The notes under the pieces were generated by a model. The model saw nothing but the letters and a program-made list of their open reading frames with translations. It ran no database searches and was not told where the DNA came from. Shown here piece after piece: positions 12,201 through 22,951 of a stretch of DNA of 64,000 nucleotides; the stretch's first letter is position 1; each line of letters starts with the position of its first letter. Made by a program: the position numbers and the translations under genes. Source of the stretch: Margaritifera margaritifera (Eukaryota > Mollusca > Bivalvia > Unionida > Margaritiferidae); assembly GCA_029931535.1 (NCBI GenBank), contig JAQPZY010001525.1, positions 3,615,001-3,679,000 on the forward strand, given 5' to 3'.

Positions 12201-14934
12201 TATCAGTCAATGACTAAAAACATGAAATAATGGAGAATCAGTTTTATACACTAGACTACTTTGATTAGTATGTTCTGTCCGAAAGTTTGATAAAATTACA
12301 AATTAAAACTTGCTACATGGTTCAACATGAACGTTATTACACTCCTCTCTTAATAGTTAGAATAATGAGAAACAACTATGATTCTGTTTTCAGTATTTTA
12401 TGAAGTCGATCTAATGCTAAAAATAAAGCAAAGTTGTTAGATTTAACAAAACAAGTAACATTAAAGAGAATAAAACAAATTGCATTCAGTTGAATAGTAC
12501 AATAAAAGCATCATCAACGATTTGTATTGATGTGTACAATTAACAGGATTTAAACATGCTTAGACGGAGACAAAGTTTTTTCATATCATACAACTAGCAC
12601 CTTTTAGTTTTTAAATCTGGTATATCCACAAAAACTAACTCTAATCCCAGTTACATTTCTGTCTGCATACTCTTTTGCGCAAAAATCGTTTTGTTCTTAT
12701 TCGACCCGAAAACATTTTTAAACGTTTCCAATTGACACAATTTTCGTGCACAAATGGAACGTGAACTGAGAATATACCAGTGTTTGATAAAGATAATTTA
12801 ATCTTGCTTAATTCCAAAGCAATTGATCAGAACAAATGTTTGTATTGCAACACTAACCTCTTGCATAATATAATTCCAGTCGAGAGAGGCATGGTCTGAT
12901 GAATCGATTCCGTAATATTCTTTAATTTTTTCTTGTAGGTACGGCGGTTTCATCCATTGTTGTACCTAAAAGAAAACACTAAAAGAAATAAAGGAAAACA
13001 CAGAATTTTGAAGTTGTACTATTTCTCTTTGAATATTTGGACCAAAATGGAAACAATTTGATACATTTTATAGTAATGTTCTAAAACCGTATATCTGTAA
13101 AACTGCATAGACAAACTCGATTGATTTTTATTTTACTTTGTGAATTCTTATTTGCTTTCTTTTCCTTCACTTAAGACATGTTTTGCATACAATTTAACGT
13201 TCCGACAGTATAGTATATTATCTTTGAAAGTCAATCAACCATACACAGATTTTAAATTTTCAAGAAAACAACAATATTTTCTTTTTTATCGTTTGAAGGC
13301 AGAGAATATTCATTAGAAAATATATTATATTTATACATTTTGACTTTACAGAACAAATTTATAATGCTAGAGTTTTCATTATTATTTCTTGAATGTCTTA
13401 GATTATTCATTTAACCTCATGTCAACCTCTATCCATCCCGAATCGGTGACAATAAAACATGTTTCTATGATTTTCAAATGTGTTCCTAATCACCTATTGT
13501 GTCTTCGTTGATCTGTTATCTTACTTATTTAATCCAAAGTTTTGACATACGATTTACAACGTAATAGACTCTCTTTTCACTGTTTACTGGTGTTATATCC
13601 TTCATCGTGCCTTAATATTCTCCGATTCTGCTAGTATAGATTTTCACAAACTAAATACTCTAAAATCTTGGGAATAATTGTCTGCGTGGTATTTGCAATA
13701 AATATTTAGTCCCAAAGCAAATATAGCAGTCAAGAAGGAAATGTATTTGCCATAAAAGCTAGGGCTTTAAGTGTATATTCTACCGCACCTGCGATTGTAT
13801 CGCAGTTTTTGATTAGTCGAACGTCAAAATTTGTGGCATTACAATCCACGATTAGTTTGTGTTCGGTAAACTGGGCAGAACCAATACATCCAATATGTAT
13901 TTATGTAACTGTTACTCTGATTGGATGCATGCAAAGACGCTTTCATTTATGACGTCATAATATCTACAGGACATCATAACAATCGGAACATCCTCGGCCT
14001 TTTCCACCGCATGCTAGAATAAAACCTTGGATGTAAATAATGGCCATTTTGAACTGCACTAAAGCCCGTGGTTGTTATAATACCATAATATAATTGGAAC
14101 TGTTTTCAATGTTGTCCTTAAAATGTTGCAGTAACAACATTAAAAATGTGCTTGTATTTTATTGATTTTTGAAACGTTGTCGAGTGTTTTTTTTGAAGAC
14201 CAGCCATGTTATAAAACTCTATTCTTCGAAAATCTGGCCTGACTTTCGTCCGACAAAATATTACCAATCTGGGAATTATCACTAGCGATTACCTCTGAGT
14301 ATCTTTCAGAGAGTCAAAGTTATTTGACTCGTATCGGAAAGAGACGAGGATGTTTCGAATCATACACCGAACTTTAAATAAATAGGATGTTTGAAGATCA
14401 AAGGAGGTTAATAGGGATTTTTCTATCCCATATATCCGTTTTGGCTGACGCGTCTATGATAAATCGCGATTTTCGGCAGTAAAACCACCATTAAAGTTAT
14501 CATATCCTCCAATACGAGATTGGTATCCCCTAAATAAAAACATTAGTCAATCGCCTCTTTGAAAGAGTAAAAAAGACGTTTCTAATTCTTTTAATATCAG
14601 TAATGGTGTGCTTATAACATTATGGATAATATATAAAAAATTGGAAGATAAATCATAATCCTTGTAAATTATAATCCAATACATATGACATACTTACAGT
14701 CTCGGGACTGGTGATACAGTGATAATTCATTATGACTTGAATGAACAGAAGACATCCAACGATTACAACATACTGAAAAAAAATATAATGAAAATTTTAA
14801 TAAAGTTAGTATAAGGGTAATCCTGGTAGCAGTGGTAGTAGTAGTAGTAGTTGTACTATCAGTAGCAATATCATCATCAAATAACCAAGCTCAGAGTTAG
14901 GACAACCAGACTTTACCACATTTAAACCTTATTG

Positions 14935-15021
<87 letters not shown>

Positions 15022-16297
15022 ACACAGAACTTGGTCACAGTGCACACTTACACAACAGTTTCCCTACGTTTCATGCTAATCAAGCTCTTCATCAGGGGAA
15101 GAAGCAGCCTGCATCCACAAAACAAACATTAAACACAAAAAAAGAGAAACTCTGGACTATTACATGTTCGAATACCAGCGGGATTGTACAAACAAGGGTT
15201 AAATAATGGGAAACGAAATAAATAATTGAAAAACGGTCTTAAAATGAGAAAGCCACATATCTATGTTATTGACAGATTAGCAGAATAAAATAACAAAATT
15301 CAAAGATTACGTGATCTGTGTAATTACGTGTTTATCGTACAGAGAACAAAATTGGTTTGACCCACTTCCAGGCTGGAGATAAAGGACGGAAACTATGAGT
15401 GGCAAAAATCAACAACATCTTAGACCAGATACAACAATATGTACTACAAATGTTATATCCCGGCAAAGTTATGCTTGGAAGAGATGCTCAAAGGAAATAT
15501 GTTATGTGTTATGTATGATGTTTATATAATATTGTGAATATTTTAGGAAATTATAAATGTTTCTTCACTTTAATATTTGCTTAAATCTTTATGTTTATTA
15601 GGAAAAACATGTATAACTAGTGTCCTTGAATTAGGTTGTTTTGATCAATATGTTTTCTCAATTTGAAGGTCAAGGTTGATTTTGTTTACAGTTAGAATTC
15701 CATTAAGATGACTCATATTCTAGAACATTCTGTCATGTGACCAATCTTTATATATACCATGTTTGGTGGACATTTTTTCAGTTCGACATTACCATCAGTC
15801 TTGTAAAGAGCTATTACAGTTGTGAAAATTCATTCCAAATTCTAAGAGAGGAATTATTTTAAATATTCATTGGATTATAAGAGTGCTCATAAACTTTTGG
15901 ATTTTGGATTTTTAATTGACAATTTTGGAATTTATGTGAACTTATTCAGAGATTTTTGAATACTTCATTTTGACTTCAGCACATCAAGATTTCTAGTACA
16001 TCAGGACTTTGGAGACCATTAGCACATCTTAACATTCAAGGACACAGCCGTGAATTCGGAACATTCTATATTTAGGACTTGTGATTAGAACAATCATTCT
16101 TATTGGATTATTAGGATTTCAAAACACATTACTGTAAGTGACTTTTTTGATTTTTCATTTTAATTATCTAGTAATAAATTGCCTGTTGATTTTTACTTGA
16201 TTTGTTGGTTTCACTTTCTTTCTGTTACATTTTTCTTAGACCATAGAGTCGTAACATATGCCATTGTTGCAACGGGATACTGCACAAGATATAATAA

Positions 16298-16331
<34 letters not shown>

Positions 16332-16741
16332 TTCGTGTAAAGAGTTAAGGAGTATTTACTTAGGTAAATATTGTCGCAATAATTGCGTACGAGTAATAAA
16401 CTGACGCATGATTAGAATTTCGTGAAGTTTTACGTTTCTTCAGGTAAGGTGAAATTCCCCCATGAGTTTTCAGTTGTAGGATACAATATCGTTCCTTACG
16501 TGGCAGTTCCATATAACTCTACCCCAGGTTAGAGTTAATTTGGAGTAGCTCCAGGGACTCTAATGAATATCCAGTTGAGTTGCTGTGGTTGGCGAGTTTC
16601 GCGTTGATTTCGTTGCAAATGTTTACTGTTGAGGTTGTTCATTTTTGTTTCTAAAATTAACGGTTTCGCCAACATATTGGGTGGCACAGATATTTCATGT
16701 CAAGAGATAGATGACATATTTGGTATTTGACATCATAGTAA

Positions 16742-16783
<42 letters not shown>

Positions 16784-16949
16784 TAGTCCAACCACTTGGA
16801 GGTTAAAATACAATCATATGAATATAAGTAAAACACGCCAACGAACAAGTATAATTGCTCAGTGATTTCAGTTTCAAACCTTGACAATATGTGATTCTTA
16901 CAATTGTCATCAGTAGCTGTCGTTTCCATCAGGGATACTTGTAACCTCT

Positions 16950-16983
<34 letters not shown>

Positions 16984-17437
16984 CCTAACCGCTACAAGAA
17001 GCTTCCTCTTCTTGCGATAAAATGAATAGAATCCGAGCACGCCAAATGGAGCTGTGGAAAGTCCAATCAGGATGAGAACAGATCCAAACGCCTGATACAA
17101 GCTCTCTGTTATAGGTCGGAAATTGTCCGTGGACAAATACACAGCTGTTATTCATAGGGAAGAGAAAAATTGAGAATATTAATTGTAGAAAATAATATAT
17201 TCCGAATAGAAAGGATTTGCCACGTTTATATAATATTGCATATCTTACAAAACTCTGCACTATATTATCACATTCGTAAGAACTCAAGGGAATATAGGCA
17301 AGAATTGTATCAATACCCCATACATGGCAAAAATTACCTATATAACTAAATAAAGATCGTACTATTTTAGGGCTCTGAAAATTAAAACTTTGACTCTGTT
17401 ACTAAGTATTATACTGAAATAGTCTTAAGTGATGTTC

Positions 17438-17505
<68 letters not shown>

Positions 17506-17789
17506 CAAAAATAACAGCATAAAACAGTATTAAAGTCTCGGTCTTCTGATTTTCCATACCGTAAGTATTTATAGCGCTGTCTTTGATTTTCTGCAGGGTT
17601 ATTGAATTGATTGTTTGTGCCCCGGAACGCACGGCGAATCCACCAATAAACAATGCTATTGAAATGCACTGAAAAAAACCCAAACAAATTATATCACAAT
17701 ATATCTATCTACAGGTGTGTATCTATATAAATATGAAATTATCCGTATGTCTGTCCGTTCGTTTATCTCCATATCTTTATGTATATATG

Positions 17790-17862
<73 letters not shown>

Positions 17863-17978
17863 TTTCCCGAAGAATTCGAAATTAAACCGACAAGGAAATA
17901 AGACTACCTTGAAAATAAGTCATTCATTTCCTCTAACGTTTTGTTCGCGATAGTACGTAACCTCGAAAGTAGCTGCTA

Positions 17979-18055
<77 letters not shown>

Positions 18056-18697
18056 GTGTATTGTATGCAATTAAGTTAACATTCGGCTACAGAAAAGAAA
18101 TGAATTGCTTTCATAGAAGAAATGCACAGGTGCTAATCTATATATGAAAGTCTAATTTTCAACTCGCAACGACAAAACCATTTCCTTCATGAATGCCGAT
18201 TTGTACAGCATTGTTATTTTAACAAATTCTTTTACATTTTTGTAACATACAGAATAACAAAACACAACTATCTTCAATCGTTTTTACAGTAGGCTTACTC
18301 AAAAATACACCTAACTCAGAAGTAAGCCACCCTCGAAAATAAGTCTGTCAAAACGTACTATTAATCAAGCGTGACCTCAAATATACTGAACAAAGAAGTC
18401 AAACAGGTAGAGGTTTATACAAGCTTGTCGAAATTAGGATTAAAGTTTGTCGACATTTCAAGAAAGTCTCGGCTTCCAGATAAATGTCTTGAAAACAAAT
18501 ATCATTCTATATTTGGCATATCCTTTTATTACACGTATTTACCATACCTATAATAGCTGACTCATCACTGTTTCTTGCGCGCTTTATGAAAAGTCACCTA
18601 CCTCAAATAGAACATTGGATACCAATGCAAATTTCCTTCCGTAGTTGAAGTAATTATCCTTTGTAAATTTATTTTTCCAACGTTTTAGGGTATCCAT
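7041..18697 (-). CDS. Tetraspanin with long proline-rich C-terminal tail (nine exons, copy 1)
   Basis: Tetraspanins are four-pass membrane proteins that organise partners in the plasma membrane. Exons, read on the minus strand: 18,697-18,602; 17,668-17,560; 17,144-16,996; 14,772-14,698; 12,965-12,858; 12,159-11,950; 9,033-8,947; 8,094-7,995; 7,516-7,041. All eight introns have GT/AG ends and the phases agree (0,1,0,0,0,0,0,1), giving about 470 residues. Membrane segments fall in exons 1-2, 3, 4 and 7-8. The large loop (exons 5-7) starts after TM3 and contains YQCCG, a CC pair and five more cysteines. Oddities: the usual Cys-rich GCCGA-type motif after TM2 is replaced by [17 protein letters not shown], and a tail of about 185 residues rich in Pro, Thr, Gln and Ala follows TM4, far longer than the family norm. 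The start ATG gives MDTLKRW. The 3' end is unsettled: a GTAAGT donor follows 7,041, or the frame reads on through a CA repeat to a stop near 6,876. Confidence 0.9.
7995..8094 (-). CDS. Tetraspanin copy 1, exon 8 (end of TM4 and membrane-proximal tail)
   Basis: Between TTTCAG and GTAGGAG. It encodes [17 protein letters not shown], the end of TM4, followed by a Ser/Thr-rich segment; ends in phase 1. Confidence 0.86.
8403..8589 (+). repeat. tRNA-derived SINE (family 2), copy A
   Basis: Starts GGGAGCCGCGGTAGCTCAGT, with an A-box-like head; GGTTGCGGGTTCTATACAAT is a degenerate B box. It ends GTTAAAGCGCCGTTAAAACC and a short A run. Lies in the intron between tetraspanin exons 7 and 8, opposite in strand to the gene. 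Confidence 0.7.
8947..9033 (-). CDS. Tetraspanin copy 1, exon 7 (last loop cysteines, start of TM4)
   Basis: 29 codons between TTTTAG and GTATTT. Begins GCIQALF with another cysteine in NANCSRN, then enters the membrane ([13 protein letters not shown]). Confidence 0.88.
10431..10995. repeat. Array of palindromic TTGCAACG motifs, copy A
   Basis: CGTTGCAACG-like and TTGCAACGGTAT-like words recur many times on both strands at irregular spacings of some 20-45 bases, for example TATCGTTGCAACGTTACC, TTGCAACGGTATCCGTATAC and TACCGTTGCAATGATAT. The array lies in the intron between tetraspanin exons 6 and 7. Confidence 0.7.
11110..11985. repeat. Local tandem duplication of about 450-470 bases touching tetraspanin exon 6
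   Basis: Unit 1 (about 11,110-11,515) and unit 2 (about 11,575-11,985) share GCCTCCAACATACA/TTCCTCCAACATACA, AACCTGTCGCGAATGC/AACATGTCGTGAATGC, a TATG-rich stretch and TTCCTTAC...CCAGTAATTAG. The last shared part is the 3' end and donor of exon 6, so unit 1 carries a decayed second copy of the exon end with its own GTAAGG. Copy A' lacks the whole region. Confidence 0.75.
11418..11466. repeat. (TATG)n microsatellite
   Basis: About twelve perfect TATG units inside unit 1 of the local duplication; unit 2 has only an interrupted TATG-rich stretch. Confidence 0.95.
11950..12159 (-). CDS. Tetraspanin copy 1, exon 6 (CCG motif of large loop)
   Basis: 70 codons, phase 0, between TTTTCAG and GTAAGG. 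Begins YQCCGIDSS, the diagnostic tetraspanin motif, and carries further cysteines in YCWYY, GCCK, YCGAY and WCGQ. The 3' end of this exon and its donor belong to a local tandem duplication in copy 1 (see 11,110-11,985). Confidence 0.92.
12858..12965 (-). CDS. Tetraspanin copy 1, exon 5 (first part of large loop)
   Basis: 36 codons between TTTTAG and GTTAGT. It encodes an amphipathic stretch ([19 protein letters not shown]) ending in DWNYIMQE, the position where tetraspanins usually have a WD..Q segment before CCG. Copy 2 has a stop codon here. Confidence 0.88.
14698..14772 (-). CDS. Tetraspanin copy 1, exon 4 (TM3)
   Basis: 25 codons between TTTTTCAG and [26 protein letters not shown] is the third membrane helix; phase 0 at both ends. 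Confidence 0.88.
14937..15020. repeat. (TC)n(TA)n compound tract
   Basis: Lies 40 bases from the hammerhead-like motif. A' has a shorter TC part and a longer TA part at 48,706-48,786. Confidence 0.97.
15060..15100 (-). ncRNA. Hammerhead-ribozyme-like motif, copy A
   Basis: Minus strand reads TTCCC, then CTGATGA, a short imperfect hairpin (GCT-TGATT-AGC), then GAAACGTA and GGGAA. TTCCC pairs with GGGAA as helix I, CTGATGA and GAAA are the conserved core, and ACGT would be the two-base self-complementary helix III before the cleavage residue A. This minimal form is known from Penelope-like elements and retrozymes, where two molecules pair. Helix II is weak, so activity is uncertain. A (TC)n(TA)n tract begins 40 bases away. 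Confidence 0.55.
15507..16256 (+). mobile_element. Solo LTR, present in copy A only
   Basis: Element about 750 bases long starting TGTTATG and ending GTAACA, so it has TG...CA termini. It is flanked by TATG on both sides (15,503-15,506 and 16,257-16,260; five bases if one mismatch is allowed). Block A' has the uninterrupted site near 49,250-49,270 with one TTATG. It shares its body with 26,191-27,051 and a fragment at 31.7-32.3 kb. No internal retroviral-type genes are present, so this is what remains after recombination between LTRs. Confidence 0.78.
16996..17144 (-). CDS. Tetraspanin copy 1, exon 3 (TM2 and basic turn)
   Basis: Starts after AACAG and completes the split codon. It encodes [11 protein letters not shown], a hydrophobic TM2 (ALILIGL-type stretch with GVLGFYSF) and a basic turn RKKRKLL. 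The donor is taken as GTAGCG because that GT is shared by both copies, while the downstream GTTAGG is not. A (CT)n tract lies just inside the following intron. Confidence 0.82.
17440..18052. repeat. Three long (TA)n tracts around tetraspanin exon 2
   Basis: Tracts at 17,440-17,502, 17,783-17,860 and 17,980-18,052 lie in the flanking introns. Counterparts at 50,508-50,578, 50,866-50,934 and 51,069-51,150 show all three predate the duplication. Confidence 0.95.
17560..17668 (-). CDS. Tetraspanin copy 1, exon 2 (TM1 and small extracellular loop)
   Basis: Acceptor TTTTTTTCAG precedes TGC; the exon ends before GTATGG and leaves one base of a split codon. It encodes [13 protein letters not shown], completing TM1, then the start of the small loop. 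Copy 2 has two extra bases here and is out of frame. Confidence 0.85.
18602..18697 (-). CDS. Tetraspanin copy 1, exon 1 (start codon, cytoplasmic N-terminus, start of TM1)
   Basis: ATG at 18,697-18,695 opens a 32-codon exon ending GAG before GTAGGT. It encodes a basic N-terminus ([11 protein letters not shown]) and the first part of TM1 ([11 protein letters not shown]). The same ATG and donor are kept in copy 2. Confidence 0.8.
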
Positions 18698-19386
18698 GCT
18701 CTTTATCCTCTTGCAGTTTTTTTCCAGATATTTCTATTGTCTTAAGTCTTTGCGACGTTACTACTCTCGCACCGTAAAATATAACTGAAATTAGGTATTG
18801 ATACAGAAATAAATATGGCACCAAACCAATAGCGGATTGGCCGAAAAATGTGAATGGCAGGTAAAAAAAAAGAAGTCTAAATTTTCGTTTTGTACTGTTT
18901 TGTGTTCGGGGCAAAGTCTTGATTCAAATAGAAAATATCGTCAGAGTTTGGTTGAAAGCAAAAGCGCCATTGAAAAGATATCCCGCCCAATTTTGAACAA
19001 AATGAGGCATTTGTACAACAGGGACTAGTCTAATCTGACGAGACGGGGAGTAAAATGTACTTATAAATGTCTGTAGTTTACAATACGCAATCGTAAATCA
19101 TATTTAGGTCGTCCGTAAGTCCGTCAGTCCTTCAGTCATGGTGATAGGACTTACGTTAATAATGCAACTGTAATTGTTCTCATTTTTTAAAACATGATAG
19201 ATTTTTAAATTTAAAAATCTGTTTCAAAAATGTCTTCCAGTACCCGTTTCTAAAAGCCATATGTATACTGGAAGGAATTATATAATGGTGTGTTAGTTAC
19301 AGGTGAATCATTCAATTTCTAGTATATTTTATCGCAGAAATAAGATATAGAATGAATAAGTAAATTCTACAAATTATAATAAATGT

Positions 19387-19995
19387 TTCAATGTCGAGAG
19401 CAGATGAGTTTAAAATCAATCATCAAATCGCCAACAACAGATATCGTTGCGAGTGGTCAAGTTTACACATAATAAAAAACAAACAAACAAAAACAATAAA
19501 AAGTTCTTACAACACTTCATCTCCTGAATGAAAGTGTTTCATCGTCAATCTTTATATCCTCTTTTCAGAGATAAGGATGCAGACAAAGGCAAAAGAAAAC
19601 AATATTGAAATGAATTGAATTAGTTATACACAATTAACAGAGGTGTACATGAGATGAATCTATGATTTTTCCCTATGAGGATTCTTATATATGGACACTA
19701 TACTTATTAAAAGTATGGTGCACTCTTGCGCAATCCTCCAATACTTAATTTTTGTACACATCATCATTATTGTCCAGAAACTAATATTTTATATGTAATA
19801 TAAAAAAAATATAAAAAATCATTCATAAATGTTCCAATGTCGAGAGCAGATGAGTTTAAAATCGATCATCAAATCGCCAACAGATATCATTACGAGTGGT
19901 CAAGTTTGCACATATTAAAAAACAAGCAAACAAAAACAATAATAAGTCCTTACTCCACTTCATTTCCTGAAGGAAAGTGTTGGCATACTCTTTTT
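19387..19995. repeat. Local tandem duplication, copy A only
   Basis: ATGTTTCAATGTCGAGAGCA at 19,383 recurs as ATGTTCCAATGTCGAGAGCA near 19,830, and the following 165 bases (ATCATCAAATCGCCAACA...TCCTGAA.GAAAGTGTT) match. Unit 2 runs into the candidate exon at 19,954-20,119. Block A' has a single unit near 52,506-52,690. Confidence 0.75.
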
Positions 19996-20119
19996 CTGCT
20001 TTCTTTTGCCAACCTTCCATTCTTACAAATCCAACAATACAGAAGTTGAATGTCACAGTTCGAAATACAATTTTCCATTCTAAATCTGAATAAAACATAA
20101 CTATAAAGCAAGCAAAAGT
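19954..20119 (-). other. Candidate orphan exon upstream of the tetraspanin
   Basis: A 55-codon open stretch lies between a TTTCAG acceptor and a GTAAGG donor. It contains a hydrophobic patch (IVFRTVTFNFCIVGFV) then a charged segment (MEGWQKKAEKEYANTF). In copy 2 (about 52,645-52,810) five bases are missing inside the charged segment and the donor is gone, the same pattern of decay as the tetraspanin exons. It ends in a phase that does not join exon 2 of the tetraspanin, so it is not an obvious alternative first exon. No family recognised. Confidence 0.3.
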
Positions 20120-20604
20120 CTGAAACCCATGTGAGTAAATTACAATACTGCATGTATCAGAATTTGTGTTGACCTCGAGTTGCATTGTTGAACCTCGCGT
20201 TGCACTGAGGTCATACTGCAAATATTACACCAGAGCCAGGATAGCTCACATTAAATTATTTGTTTTTGCTTCTACATTTAGCACTAAATAATTAATTCTT
20301 ATATAATGAGAAACTAACAGATGATTTTCGTTTCTTGTTCTTTAAATGTAGACGTTATATACTGCATCGTGGAACACTGTTTCATTATTTAAATTAATTA
20401 ATGCTGCCAATACAGTTTTGTTTATTCTTGTTGGTTATCGTATCATGTAGAATGTGAACTGTTTGTATCGAATGTTATCAAAGAGACGGGTATATTTCTT
20501 TCATTTATGATTATGAATACAGTACTAGACGATATTGTTTGCACTGTTGTGTTGTTCAGTTTTAGTGTTCAGCTATGGTGTTGTATAATTTTTGCTAAGA
20601 TGGT

Positions 20605-20607
<3 letters not shown>

Positions 20608-20658
<51 letters not shown>

Positions 20659-20672
20659 ACACACACACACAC
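20608..20672. repeat. (CT)n(CA)n compound tract
   Basis: Single in A, twice in A' (53,306-53,382 and 53,692-53,769) because of the local tandem duplication. Confidence 0.95.
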
Positions 20673-21984
20673 ATATGTATGTATTGTTTATATTAATGTG
20701 TTAGAGATAGAGCATTATCTAAGTTGGAGAACCTTTTGTCCGACCCCAGTGTTTTTCTTTTAAAGGCAATCAAATACGTTTACACTAGTGAATGTTTTGA
20801 TTTGTGAGTTAATTTTGCTAACATTCCAGGTTAATTCCAACATTGTTACCGCCATCACTCTAGATTTCAAATATCTGGATATTATGATAATGATTTCAAT
20901 ATTTACATTTAGTATATTCTTGTTTCTTTCTCCCTCAGCTAGTATTGTAGGAGTCGTGCAGTATTAAACTTTATTCTATACTCATTTTGTTCTCCACCAG
21001 TTGAACTCTGTCAAAAATTTGTAGCATGTCTCCATACTGCCTTGCGTCATCTTCTCAACACGTGCACAACACGAGGCCAAGTTCTTTGTCTTACGTGCAT
21101 GTGACTATTCGGTTGTGTTTTTGTGTGTGACTAATTTGCATAATGTTGTGTATTCGATTTCAACCTATAAAAACAATTTGCTGTCAATGTTGGAGCTGTA
21201 AATAATCCCATAGCGCGTAAGTGGTGACGTTGAATGTTACTTCATAAAGAGCGTTATTGTTGTTAAGTCGAGCAGGCGTCAAAAATGTAAATGCTTGAGG
21301 ATTTATTTTCTGGTTTCTTGTCTCAGAATTTTATATAAGGGGAATATTTCTATGATATTATATATCTTGCTGATTTTTCTGTCGAGTGTAATCCTGCTTC
21401 ATTAAAGATCTGAAACTTGGGATTCAATCATGAATCAAATTAGTGCCTTTAACAATTTCCGTAAGTATTCAGCGAAATGTCCCTCCATCGTCGGCATCGA
21501 TGATACACTAAGATAAATAACTGTTCAATATAATGTCATTTTAGTTTATAAATACTTAATCTTCAAGTAGTACAGTAAGACAACTTTTTTTTTTACTTTA
21601 GACGGTTAACTAAATTGTGCAACTCTACCGATAAAGGTACTCCTCTAGAAACACTTAAATTCATCATTATACCCAAACTTTTGTGCAGATAGTTTTTCTC
21701 ACAGCTGGGGGTCTTGCTTCACTTCCGATGACGAGTCGGTTCGACATCTAATCTATCTTCTGCTACCTTATCAGACAAAAATAGTTTTAGAAGAAAAAAC
21801 TAAAAATGTAGGAGCTACCTGTCTGCCAAGTTTCTTATTATTCCTCGTGTTCAACTCAGGCAATAATTTATTTTGTATTAAATAAAGATGGAATACGATA
21901 GAATCTGTTTCTCACATTCAAACACATGTCTATGTTTTAGTGACTAGGGTGTATCATCACTAACTATACAAATTATATTCATGG

Positions 21985-22690
21985 TGGCCTCCCTAACAAG
22001 GGTGTGGCTTCCTTATCGCCAGGGTAGAAAACATATTTTCGGCTTTATTCTAGAACGGCTTAGCCAGTTTTGATGAAACTTGGTAGGAAATTTGTTCCAT
22101 CATAGTAAAACCACGAAAAACCTATTTTCAACTTCTTTTCCAGCCAATATTTATAAAACCTAATATGAATGTTTGTTTGTACATTCTCTATCAAACTTAT
22201 GTCCATGGTGGCTTCCCTAGCAACAGTTTTGTTTCCTTAGCAACCATTTTAAAAACCTATGTTTGACCTCTTCTGTAAAAAGGCTGAGCCAATTTCAAAA
22301 GAACTTGGTAGGATTGTTCCTTAGGATATACTCTATCACAACTATGTTCTGGGTGCATCCACTAGCAACATTGACAGCCAGGTGGAAAACTATTTATTTT
22401 TGACTTCTTATCTAGAACGGGCTGAGAAAATTTCAGTTACACCTTGTATTACTATTTCGTGGGACATACTCTATCAAACTTGTGTCCAAGATGGGTCTCT
22501 TAGCTATGATGTAGCTGTCATAGCAAACACATGGAAAACATATTTTTAACTTATTCATCAGAATCGCCCAGTCAATTTTAATCAAGCTTTGTGTGAAATT
22601 TCGTGGGACACGCTCTGTCAAAATTGTGTCATGGGGTGGCTCCCTTAGAAACGTTGTTGCTACAGTAACAGCAACCGGGTGCAAAACCTA
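21985..22690. repeat. Degenerate tandem repeats of about 130 bases, copy A
   Basis: Units recur with GGTGGC.TCCCTAGCAAC, a segment like TAGAACGGCTGAGCCAATTT, AAACTTGGTAGGA, and ACATACTCTATCAAACTTGT. About five to six units are recognisable, increasingly diverged. The array abuts the open frame at 22,679-22,951. Confidence 0.75.
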
Positions 22691-22951
22691 CAAAGCATAG
22701 TTATCTCCCGTCAAGCATGGCCAGCTGCTACTTTCATGCCAAAACTGCCTAAGACAAGATGTGATAGGTGGAGTCCTAGATTAAACAACTTTCACATTGA
22801 TACAAAATATATCAATGCACCATCTAGTCCAGCTGAGGTTAGTCAGATAGAAACAGGGTTTAACAACATGTCAAATACGACCAATTTATACCAGCTAGCT
22901 GGAAGCTATCCCGACTTGGATGTCTTTCAAACCAAGACACCTGCCTTATAA
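22679..22951 (+). other. Unrecognised open frame kept in both duplication copies
   Basis: About 90 codons, including ISRQAWPAA, CDRWSPR, KYINAPSSPAEVSQ and NLYQLAGSYPD, ending at the same stop as the copy at 55,550-55,909. It starts directly after the degenerate 130-base repeats. No frame lesion separates the two copies and the differences are scattered. No domain recognised; it could be a chance frame or a repeat-derived exon. Confidence 0.3.

Larger units (their letters stand above)
18698..21984. other. Upstream flank of the tetraspanin
   Basis: Apart from the candidate exon (19,954-20,119), a local duplication and a (CT)n tract, nothing is recognised. No promoter element can be placed with confidence. 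Confidence 0.5.

Noticed and set aside
16995..17000. Alternative exon 3 donor GTTAGG four codons beyond GTAGCG
   Set aside because: That GT is absent in the A' copy, while GTAGCG is shared, so the shared site was preferred; RNA data could reverse this.
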